Origin: an uncultured Phycisphaerales bacterium
Lineage (GTDB): Bacteria > Planctomycetota > Phycisphaerae > UBA1845 > CAIVHJ01
Assembly (NCBI GenBank): GCA_903905665.1
Contig: CAIVHJ010000348.1
Coordinates: 1-12,209, forward strand
Length of the DNA: 12,209 nt
Direction of reading: 5' to 3'
A program made the position numbers and the translations under genes. Of this stretch, positions 5,918 through 12,209 are shown piece after piece. Below the pieces are notes generated by a model. The model saw only the letters and a list, made by a program, of their open reading frames with translations. It was not told the origin of the DNA and made no database searches. How positions within the stretch are numbered: position 1 is the stretch's first letter; every line of letters starts with the position of its first letter.

Positions 5918-5918
5918 T

Positions 5919-7178
5919 ATGGAAGATTCATCAACCAACACAATCAGGTCGAGTTTCGAGCAAGAAACGTCCTTGGGCGAGGACGCCTGGGTCCTTAATT
6001 TCGGACCCCAGCATCCCTCCACGCACACGACGTTTCGGCTGGTGCTGGAACTGGACGGCGAAACGGTCGTGTCGTGTACGCCGCACATCGGCTATTTGCA
6101 CAGCGGTTTTGAAAAACTGGGCGAGTACCTCGATTACAACCAATACGTCACCATCACCGATCGGATGAATTACATCAGCCCGATGGCGAACAACGTGGCG
6201 TGGCATCACGTCTGCGAGGAACTTTTCGGAATCGAAATCACGCCGCGCTGCAAGGTCATTCGGACGATCATCGCCGAACTGGCGCGGATTCAGGATCATT
6301 TGCTCAGCGTGGGCGCCGCCGCGCTCGATCTGGGCGCGCTCACGGCGTTCTTATACGGGTTCAATGAGCGTGAGATGATCAACGATCTTTTTCAGGACCT
6401 CTGCGGCGCGCGGTTGACGACGAGTTACACGCGGGTGGGGGGGCTGATGCAGGATATTCCCGACGGATGGCCGTCCAAAGTCCGCGAATTCTTCAAAATG
6501 CTGCCAAAGGCTTTGAGTGATTTGGAGCGCCTCCTGAATCGGAATCGAACGTTCATCGAGCGGACGCGCGGCATCGGTTACGCCACCCGCGAAGAAGCCA
6601 TCGCATGGGGCTGGACCGGACCGATTGCGCGGGCCTCGGGCGTGGTGCGCGATTTGCGCAAGGATGAACCTTATCTATGCTATGCCGACAACTGGGATGG
6701 GAAAGGTTCGTCGGCGGTGGACTTCAAGGTGCCGGTGTCCGACATGGGCGATGCCTATGCTCGATATCGAATTCGACTCGAAGAAATGAAGCAATCGGTA
6801 TATATTATTGAGCAATTGCTGGACAATATCCCCGCCGGGCCGGTGAACGTGCTGCCGAACGAGAAAATCACGCTGCCCGACAAGCGGGAGGTTTATTTCA
6901 GCATCGAGGGTTTGATTCATCATTTTGAACAGATTATGACAAACCGGGGCTGGACCCCGCCGGTCGGTGAAGTATATGGTGCCAACGAAACGGCGAACGG
7001 TGAATTGGGATTTTATCTGGTGAGCGACGGCGGAAAAAACCCTTATCGGGCCCGATGCCGTCCGCCGAGTTTCATCAATTATCAAATGATGTCAAAATTG
7101 ACGGTGGGGCATCAGATTTCGGACATTGTGGCGATTCTGGGGTCGTTGAACATCATCGCCGCCGAATTGGATCGGTAA
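5919..7178 (+). CDS. nuoD: NADH-quinone oxidoreductase subunit D (49 kDa subunit)
   Basis: A 419-residue subunit that forms the quinone-binding pocket with NuoB. GPQHPSTH (29-36) contains the His equivalent to Thermus His38 (H36), and TDRMNY (80-85) holds the Tyr equivalent to Tyr87 (Y85), the two quinone head-group ligands. Other family landmarks are PHIGYLHSGFEKLGEY (55-70), ELARIQDHL, DLGALTAFLYGFNERE and the C-terminal SDIVAILGSLNIIAAELDR end. It is complete and of normal length. The ATG at 5919 lies one base after an AT-rich inverted repeat, with no Shine-Dalgarno. The first about 23 residues are low-conservation, so a later start such as the TTG within TSLGED is possible. Confidence 0.96.
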   Translation: MEDSSTNTIRSSFEQETSLGEDAWVLNFGPQHPSTHTTFRLVLELDGETVVSCTPHIGYLHSGFEKLGEYLDYNQYVTITDRMNYISPMANNVAWHHVCEELFGIEITPRCKVIRTIIAELARIQDHLLSVGAAALDLGALTAFLYGFNEREMINDLFQDLCGARLTTSYTRVGGLMQDIPDGWPSKVREFFKMLPKALSDLERLLNRNRTFIERTRGIGYATREEAIAWGWTGPIARASGVVRDLRKDEPYLCYADNWDGKGSSAVDFKVPVSDMGDAYARYRIRLEEMKQSVYIIEQLLDNIPAGPVNVLPNEKITLPDKREVYFSIEGLIHHFEQIMTNRGWTPPVGEVYGANETANGELGFYLVSDGGKNPYRARCRPPSFINYQMMSKLTVGHQISDIVAILGSLNIIAAELDR

Positions 7179-7181
7179 AAC

Positions 7182-7204
7182 CGAAAATGGAAAATTGAAA
7201 ATGG
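7182..7204. repeat. Short AT-rich arm overlapping the lipoprotein start
   Basis: GAAAATGGAAAATTGAAAATGG is the same 7-bp-periodic sequence type as the arms of the cassette upstream. It begins four bases after the nuoD stop, and the ATG at 7201 lies inside its last unit. No inverted partner is seen nearby, so it is a solo arm. Confidence 0.75.
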
Positions 7205-8079
7205 AAAACGAAAAAAACAAAGTGCAACGACTGATCCAGCTTGGGTCAGGACGGAGGTCTGTTGTATTTTTATCTTTTTGCTTTTTGCTTTTGACTTTGA
7301 GCGGCTGCGCCTCTATGCAAACCTTGCCGCCGCCGGATGGTTGGCCCGTCTCGTGGAAGAGTCGTTTGCTTTACAACACACCCCATGCGTATATCTATGC
7401 TTCCAATTCTAAAGCCGCTAAGGAAATGGATCGCCTCGTGCAACGGGTTTTGCGGGACTTTGAAAACGATAACGGCACCCAACCTGCCAAGGGACTGATC
7501 ATTGCCTCGGACATCGGGGATGAGCTTCCTGTGGCGGACATGAGCTTGCTGTTCAATCAACGCCAAAAGGAAATGACTGAACTTTATGGAGATGACGCAC
7601 CGTCTCAGCAGCAACTGTTGGAGCAATGGGAGGAGCAGCAACATAAAGTCGAGAGTATGGGATTGCAGATGGAAGTCCTGTTCAAAATGACGCCGATTCC
7701 GCTGGACAACGATGATTTGACGCAGGTGTGCGGTTTGGGACCGGAAGTAACGCAAGTGGTCCCATGGGGAATGATGCTCCCCACCAAAGGATTAATGCAA
7801 CAGGCCAACAACGAGATCAGCCGTGCAACATTGGCGAGTCAAGGCGCCTCACGCGTCGGCCTGTACGCTATGGCACCGGTGTTGTTCTTGAAGGATCGAC
7901 GGGCGACCGATGCCATGGCGGTAACACGCGACATTGCGTTGTACCAGCACTGGGCTGAGGAGCAGAACTGGAACCGGCAGAAAAAATGTGAAGTGGTGGA
8001 AGATTATACCGAGCAAAAAAAAGAAGAATCCGCCAGCGTCTTACTCACGGCGATCAAAACACTCCGTTTCACGGAGTAA
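7201..8079 (+). CDS. Putative lipoprotein of unknown function between nuoD and nuoE
   Basis: 292 residues from ATG 7201 (TTG 7195 is an alternative). The N-terminus has basic residues, a hydrophobic core VVFLSFCFLLLTL (21-33) and a lipobox LSGC with the lipid-modified Cys at 36, followed by Ala and Ser. The export signal is thus type II. I do not recognise the mature part. It has a central Gln/Glu-rich, probably coiled segment (QQQLLEQWEEQQHKVES) and a Lys/Glu-rich C-terminus. It is not a known Complex I subunit; its place within the operon implies co-transcription and perhaps a recent insertion. The signal core is encoded by a TTGCTTT-type heptamer repeat. No Shine-Dalgarno is visible, and the start codon falls inside an AT-rich repeat arm. 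Confidence 0.75.
   Translation: MENEKNKVQRLIQLGSGRRSVVFLSFCFLLLTLSGCASMQTLPPPDGWPVSWKSRLLYNTPHAYIYASNSKAAKEMDRLVQRVLRDFENDNGTQPAKGLIIASDIGDELPVADMSLLFNQRQKEMTELYGDDAPSQQQLLEQWEEQQHKVESMGLQMEVLFKMTPIPLDNDDLTQVCGLGPEVTQVVPWGMMLPTKGLMQQANNEISRATLASQGASRVGLYAMAPVLFLKDRRATDAMAVTRDIALYQHWAEEQNWNRQKKCEVVEDYTEQKKEESASVLLTAIKTLRFTE
7271..7298. repeat. Heptamer repeat in the lipoprotein signal peptide
   Basis: Four successive 7-bp units TATCTTT, TTGCTTT, TTGCTTT, TGACTTT encode the Phe/Leu-rich core of the signal peptide. Hydrophobic codons are T-rich, so part of the periodicity could be chance. Confidence 0.55.
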
Positions 8080-8106
8080 GTCGCTTCACATTCGTGATGC
8101 TTGTTC

Positions 8107-8733
8107 ATGTATGGGCGGTACATTCTTGAGTGGGTAACCCCTGGTTTGGAGTACAATCTTAAAGTGGTCTGGAACGCGATCGATCGAATCTCGCCCCCTC
8201 TCGAAGCCACCGCATCGCCTGTCCTGAGTCAGGCGGTTCGAGAAAAAATTCGCTCGTTTATTTCTCGTTATGAAACCCAACGGGCTGCTTTGCTTCCGGC
8301 ACTGCACGTCGTTCAGAATGCTCTCGGGCATATTTCCCCGCAGGCCATGAAGGAAATCGCTGGTCTGCTCGAAATCGCTCCGTCGAAAGTGTTGGACCTT
8401 ATCGGATTCTATACACATCTGTCGGATCAACCCAAGGGGCGTAAGACCATCGTGGTCTGTCGTTCCATCTCGTGCCGGTTGATGGGCGGTCAAACGATTT
8501 TGGAGACGATCAAACAGGAATTGGGCATCGACGAACATCAAACGACCCCGGATGGCCGTTACACCCTGATGACGGAAGAATGCCTGGCGGCTTGCGAACA
8601 CGGTCCCTGTATGTTGATTGATGAGCGAATGCACAAATTGGTTCAGCCCGAGGACGTGCGCCGGATCCTGAACGATCCCAACAACGACAAACCTCAGGTC
8701 CCGGTCAGCGGGTTATATATGGTCACCGACTGA
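8107..8733 (+). CDS. nuoE: NADH-quinone oxidoreductase subunit E (24 kDa subunit)
   Basis: 208 residues from ATG 8107. It is a thioredoxin-like [2Fe-2S] subunit (cluster N1a) of the NADH dehydrogenase module, partner of NuoF. The four ligands follow the family spacing: C-x4-C (CRSISC, C118 and C123) and C-x3-C (CLAAC, C159 and C163), followed by EHGPCMLID. The helical N-terminal domain RAALLPALHVVQNALGHIS is typical. The start is uncertain. TTG 8101, ATG 8107 and GTG 8164 (with GGAG 12 nt upstream) are all possible, and family homology begins only near residue 40. The N-terminal 35 residues may therefore not be translated. Confidence 0.92.
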   Translation: MYGRYILEWVTPGLEYNLKVVWNAIDRISPPLEATASPVLSQAVREKIRSFISRYETQRAALLPALHVVQNALGHISPQAMKEIAGLLEIAPSKVLDLIGFYTHLSDQPKGRKTIVVCRSISCRLMGGQTILETIKQELGIDEHQTTPDGRYTLMTEECLAACEHGPCMLIDERMHKLVQPEDVRRILNDPNNDKPQVPVSGLYMVTD

Positions 8734-8765
8734 GTGGACGGTCAGAGCGGTGAGTGAGAAATCGA

Positions 8766-10073
8766 ATGAGTCGTTTCGAACCCATATTGCTCAGGAATCT
8801 GGGCGTACCCAACGCGACCGATCTTACCGTGTACCGATCGCGCGGAGGGTATCAGGCATTTGAAAAAACACTCCGAATGACTCCTGACGAAGTGGTACAG
8901 GAGGTCCGCGCTGCCGATCTCCGAGGAAGAGGAGGGGCGGGTTTTCCGGCGGGGGTCAAATGGGGATTCCTGCCCAAAGACCGAACGATCACTTATTTGT
9001 GCGTCAACGCCGACGAGTCAGAACCGCCTACGTTCAGCAACCGGGTGCTCATCGAGACCGATCCACATCAATTGCTCGAAGGCATCCTGATCGCCGGATT
9101 TGCCACGCGCGCGACGGCTGCCTACATATACATGCGCAACGAATTCGCCGAGCAGTTTCACATTCTTCAGCACGCGCTGGATCAGGCCTATGCCGCCGGT
9201 TTGTTCGGGCATCACATCCAGGGTTCGGGTTGGTCCATGGAATGTTATATCCATCGCGGGGCGGGGGCGTATATTTGTGGTGAGGAAACCGGTCTGATCG
9301 AGTCGATCGAGGGTAAGCGAGGCTGGCCACGGATCAAACCACCGTTTCCGGCTGTCGCGGGATTGTTTGGAAAACCCACGGTCGTCAATAACGTCGAAAC
9401 ACTCTGCTGCCTGCCGCATATCATGCAGCGCGGCGCGTCCTGGTTCACCGGCATCGGTCCCAAGGGCAGTTCCGGGCCGAAACTCTTTTGCATCAGCGGC
9501 CCCGTCAATCGCCCGGGTTGCTACGAAGCCACGATGGATATTACGGTCCGCGACTTGATCTACCATCGGGACTTCGGACAGGGAATGCAAAACGAAAAAT
9601 TTGTCAAGGGTGTCTATCCCGGCGGTCTATCGATGGGTGTGTTGACCGGCGAAGAACTCGACATGCGGATGGATTTCGATGATCCACAACGGTACGGTCT
9701 GCTGGGCCTCGGAACAGCCGCAGCCGTCGTCATCGACGAGGACACCGATGTCCGACAGGTTTTGTTGAACGTCGCCCGTTTTTTTGCGAAGGAATCCTGC
9801 GGCCAGTGCACCCAGTGTCGCGAGGGGACCGGCTGGATGTACAAAATCGCCCAGCGAATTGCCGACGGAGCCGGACGGTTGCAAGATTTGGACATCCTTT
9901 CGGAAGTTACCCAAAGCATGGGAATGATGCCCGGATTGAGCATTTGCGGATTGTCGGACGGTGCCGCCTATGCCATCCGAACACTCGTGGAAAAATTCCG
10001 TCGCGAATTTGAACAACACATTCGCAACCAGAAGCCCGGAAACGTCGAACGCGCATTGAACGTCGTCAACTGA
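8766..10073 (+). CDS. nuoF: NADH-quinone oxidoreductase subunit F (51 kDa, NADH/FMN-binding)
   Basis: 435 residues from ATG 8766 (MSRFEPILL fits the family N-terminus; GTG 8754 is the longer alternative). NuoF oxidises NADH with FMN and passes electrons to cluster N3. Visible are the FMN/NADH glycine motif RGRGGAGF with following KW (53-66), GAGAYICGEETGLIESIEG (165-183) for NADH binding, and the N3 ligands C345, C348, C351 (CGQCTQC) and C394 (SICGL). Two local oddities: EPPT at 86-89 where EPGT is the rule, and EETGLIE where EETALLE is usual. It is 32 bp after nuoE and 26 bp before nuoG, a tight NADH-module block without the AT-rich repeats. Confidence 0.95.
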   Translation: MSRFEPILLRNLGVPNATDLTVYRSRGGYQAFEKTLRMTPDEVVQEVRAADLRGRGGAGFPAGVKWGFLPKDRTITYLCVNADESEPPTFSNRVLIETDPHQLLEGILIAGFATRATAAYIYMRNEFAEQFHILQHALDQAYAAGLFGHHIQGSGWSMECYIHRGAGAYICGEETGLIESIEGKRGWPRIKPPFPAVAGLFGKPTVVNNVETLCCLPHIMQRGASWFTGIGPKGSSGPKLFCISGPVNRPGCYEATMDITVRDLIYHRDFGQGMQNEKFVKGVYPGGLSMGVLTGEELDMRMDFDDPQRYGLLGLGTAAAVVIDEDTDVRQVLLNVARFFAKESCGQCTQCREGTGWMYKIAQRIADGAGRLQDLDILSEVTQSMGMMPGLSICGLSDGAAYAIRTLVEKFRREFEQHIRNQKPGNVERALNVVN

Positions 10074-10099
10074 TGATACATCGAATCGGTGTAAGATAA

Positions 10100-11740
10100 A
10101 TGGTCACGCTTACCATCGACAATCAGACGGTGCTGTGCCGGGAAGGCATCTCGGTATTGCAAGCCGCTTTGGAGGCAGGTTGGGACGTGCCGCACTATTG
10201 CTATCATCCCTCACTCAGTGTCGTGGCGTCCTGTCGGCTGTGCATGATGGAAATGCAGGCGCCGAATCCCAAAACAGGCGCGCCGGAATGGATACCCCGT
10301 CTTGTTCCTTCCTGTCAAACACTTGTGCGCAACGGACTGGTCGTCAGATTCGACAGTCCGATAGTTCGGGAAAACCGGCGACGCTGCATGGAGTTCTATT
10401 TGTTGAACCATCCGCTGGATTGCCCCGTGTGCGACCAGGCGGGTGAGTGTTATCTGCAGGACTATAGCTACAAATATGGCAATGCGACTTCACGAATGGT
10501 TGAGGAGAAAACCAAAAATCCCAAGAAAAACATCGGCTCCAAAACATGGCTGTATCAGGATCGCTGCATCCTGTGTTCACGCTGTGTGCGATTCGCGGAC
10601 GAAATCTCCGGCACGCACGAACTGACCGTTGTGAACCGGGGAGACCTTTGCGAAATCGACGTATTCCCCGGCAGTCCTCTCGAAAACAAATTGCAGGGAA
10701 ACGTCGTCGATCTGTGCCCGGTCGGGGCACTGCTGGACAAAGACTTCCTGTTCAAACAGCGAGTCTGGTTGCTGCAGACGACGAATTCCATTTGTTCCCG
10801 CTGCAGCACGGGGTGTTCCATTCGCATCGACCAAAACGGAAACGTGATCTATCGTCTCCGACCCCGATTCAATTCCAAGGTCAATGATTACTGGATGTGC
10901 GACGAAGGCCGCTTTGGATGGAAATACGTTCATTCTTCCAATCGATTGACCCAGCCGAAAGTGCGATCTCGCGACATCGGGCCGATCACCAAATCCGGCG
11001 AAAAACAGGATTCAATCTCTCATGATACGTGGGAAATGATTCCGTCTGCCATTCATGCGTTACTATCCGATTTTTCGATCCGGCACGGTTCAGACAAGTT
11101 TGCCGTCGTCCTTTCGCCCATGATGGCCTGCGAAGAGGCTTGGTTGTTGATTCGGGGTATTCGGTCAATGCTCCCGCAGGCCGTGCTGATTCCGGGCCCG
11201 ACAATGACAGTGGGCAGTGATGAATGTTTTCCCATTGGACAACCGTCTGAGAGTGCGAAATTCACGGTTCGTTCTGAAAAGGTTCCCAACCGTCGAGGCA
11301 TCGAACTGGTCATCGAACGATCAGCCCCGCCAACGGCCCGCTGCGAGACTTTCATAACCGCGTGCCGATCTAAAATATATCGAGGAATATGGATCGTGGG
11401 GGGGTACCACGATGCTTCATGGGTTCCCACCGAATGGATCGAAACCTTAGATACTATGGACCTCTTAATCGTTCAAGACCTGTTCCCGAACGCCCTGACG
11501 GAACTCGCGCACGTGGTGTTACCGTCTTGCAGTTGGGCTGAGCGGGAAGGTTCGTTCATGAATCATTCGGGTTTGTTGCAGCCGTTCAACTGGGCGATTC
11601 AACCCCCCGAAGGCTGCAAAAGAGACGGGCAGTTTCTTTATGAATTGGCCGGATTGGAAGGTTTGTATAACGGAGAAAGAGTGCGAGAATTGATGGTTAA
11701 ACAAATCCCGGAGCCGGGCAGCGAAATTCTTATCGGTTAA
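10100..11740 (+). CDS. nuoG: NADH-quinone oxidoreductase subunit G (75 kDa, iron-sulfur), short form
   Basis: A 546-residue electron-relay subunit. In order: an N-terminal [2Fe-2S] ferredoxin domain (C34, C45, C48, C72; N1b); H104-x3-C108-x2-C111-x5-C117 (N5); C156-x2-C159-x2-C162 with C206 in LCPVG (N4); then C232-x2-C235-x3-C239 with C267 (the off-path N7 site, lost in many NuoG proteins). The molybdopterin-oxidoreductase-like domain after residue 270 is much shorter than in 680-900-residue relatives but keeps the closing motif VVLPSCSWAEREGSFMN. The last about 13 residues, including the stop, lie antisense to conserved codons of the convergent PP-loop gene. The true C-terminus may therefore have been replaced. 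Confidence 0.93.
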   Translation: MVTLTIDNQTVLCREGISVLQAALEAGWDVPHYCYHPSLSVVASCRLCMMEMQAPNPKTGAPEWIPRLVPSCQTLVRNGLVVRFDSPIVRENRRRCMEFYLLNHPLDCPVCDQAGECYLQDYSYKYGNATSRMVEEKTKNPKKNIGSKTWLYQDRCILCSRCVRFADEISGTHELTVVNRGDLCEIDVFPGSPLENKLQGNVVDLCPVGALLDKDFLFKQRVWLLQTTNSICSRCSTGCSIRIDQNGNVIYRLRPRFNSKVNDYWMCDEGRFGWKYVHSSNRLTQPKVRSRDIGPITKSGEKQDSISHDTWEMIPSAIHALLSDFSIRHGSDKFAVVLSPMMACEEAWLLIRGIRSMLPQAVLIPGPTMTVGSDECFPIGQPSESAKFTVRSEKVPNRRGIELVIERSAPPTARCETFITACRSKIYRGIWIVGGYHDASWVPTEWIETLDTMDLLIVQDLFPNALTELAHVVLPSCSWAEREGSFMNHSGLLQPFNWAIQPPEGCKRDGQFLYELAGLEGLYNGERVRELMVKQIPEPGSEILIG

Positions 11741-12209
11741 TAAACATCCTCCGGCTGCGCAAGGATATTCAGTAAGTCCGAGTTGTTCCGCTAATGCGAT
11801 TTGTGGTTTCCGAGACCGGCCATAGAAATCCAGCATCTGCTCCCGGTTGATTAATCCCTGCTTTTCCGCATCGGTTGGTGGGAAATGCTGTGCGGATAAT
11901 GGTCGAAGGAGTTTACCGACTAATCCACTCTCCCGCTCGATTAAATCTAGGGTATGCCGCATCTGGGACATCGGCCGCTGGGAGAGAACTTCCCCAGTAA
12001 TAATAAACGAAGCACCGAGTTCTTCCATAATCTGTTTAGCTTTCGAGAACATCAGAATCCGGCAATCGACACAAGGATTCATCCCCGAACCATAACCATG
12101 TTTAGGATTCCGGATAACCGGGAGATATTCAGCGGTATTATCGATGATTTTTAAGGGGATTCCCAACTGTTTGGTAACCGCATAGGCTGTTGCTCCACAC
12201 CCAGCGCCT
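11519..12209 (-). CDS. PP-loop ATPase / ThiI- or MnmA-like tRNA sulfurtransferase domain protein, 5' end outside window, 3' end apparently broken
   Basis: The frame is open to the right edge (a TTG at 12166 is only an internal Leu), so the N-terminal ATP-binding PP-loop is off-window. Diagnostic segments are NPKHGYGSGMNPCVDCRI, GASFIITGEVLSQRPMSQ, GRSRKPQIALAEQLGL and YPCAAGGCLLTDKNFAARL. This is the pattern of a ThiI-related family often annotated as tRNA thiouridine synthase, with cysteines for sulfur transfer. Homology stops near RLRDLF (about 11700). The remaining about 60 codons to the stop at 11519 are plain antisense of nuoG, so the usual C-terminal part is missing. The exact substrate is not determinable. 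Convergent to, and overlapping, nuoG by 222 bp. Confidence 0.75.
   Translation of the reverse strand, partial: GAGCGATAYAVTKQLGIPLKIIDNTAEYLPVIRNPKHGYGSGMNPCVDCRILMFSKAKQIMEELGASFIITGEVLSQRPMSQMRHTLDLIERESGLVGKLLRPLSAQHFPPTDAEKQGLINREQMLDFYGRSRKPQIALAEQLGLTEYPCAAGGCLLTDKNFAARLRDLFNHQFSHSFSVIQTFQSGQFIKKLPVSFAAFGGLNRPVERLQQTRMIHERTFPLSPTARR

Noticed and set aside
8126..8157. Internal promoter TTGAGT - TACAAT before nuoE
   Set aside because: The spacing of 20 bp is too long for sigma70, and the boxes fall within or near the possible nuoE coding start.

Overview
The window is from an uncultured, mid-GC Gram-negative-type bacterium. A Complex I operon, a lipoprotein with a lipobox, a prepilin and a TMTC-like membrane/TPR protein all fit that, but I cannot name the phylum from sequence alone. 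A PVC-type or candidate-phylum lineage is only a guess. Shine-Dalgarno signals are weak or absent before most genes. The spacers carry AT-rich 7-bp-periodic repeats.

Layout. Positions 1-256 hold a hairpin repeat and a rho-independent terminator. Positions 257-2386 (minus) encode a multi-membrane-span protein with C-terminal TPRs (TMTC/GT-C type). After a second terminator hairpin, 2582-3046 (minus) encodes a type II secretion/type IV pilin-like protein. Its long leader peptide is made of GGACTGA heptamers. A divergent spacer of about 450 bp carries a good sigma70-like promoter (3333-3360) and another inverted-repeat element. The plus-strand respiratory operon then runs nuoA - nuoB - nuoC - [four-helix-bundle/S23 gene] - nuoD - [lipoprotein gene] - nuoE - nuoF - nuoG. 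Finally, a minus-strand PP-loop (ThiI/MnmA-like) gene enters from the right edge and collides with the 3' end of nuoG.

Together nuoA-G supply the NADH-oxidising arm of NADH:quinone oxidoreductase (E, F, G), the connecting quinone-site module (B, C, D) and one membrane subunit (A). The remaining membrane subunits and nuoI, normally encoded downstream as nuoH-N, are missing. The sequence switches at about 11700 to an unrelated convergent gene. This is either a real rearrangement or an assembly joint.

The most interesting layer is the repeats. (1) A four-helix-bundle gene sits inside the nuo operon, bracketed by a 24/25-bp inverted repeat. (2) At least three gene-less elements have the same kind of heptameric arms; two of them (1-98 and 4040-4137) are 95/98 identical in opposite orientation and fold into hairpins. 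They share a core motif with the left flank of the four-helix-bundle gene, as if they were reduced versions of it. (3) A separate 18-bp palindromic element lies in frame inside nuoA. (4) Heptamer repeats have become coding sequence in the prepilin leader and possibly in the lipoprotein signal peptide. The candidate undescribed system is therefore an IVS/S23-like cassette family with small non-coding relatives that colonises gene starts within an essential operon.
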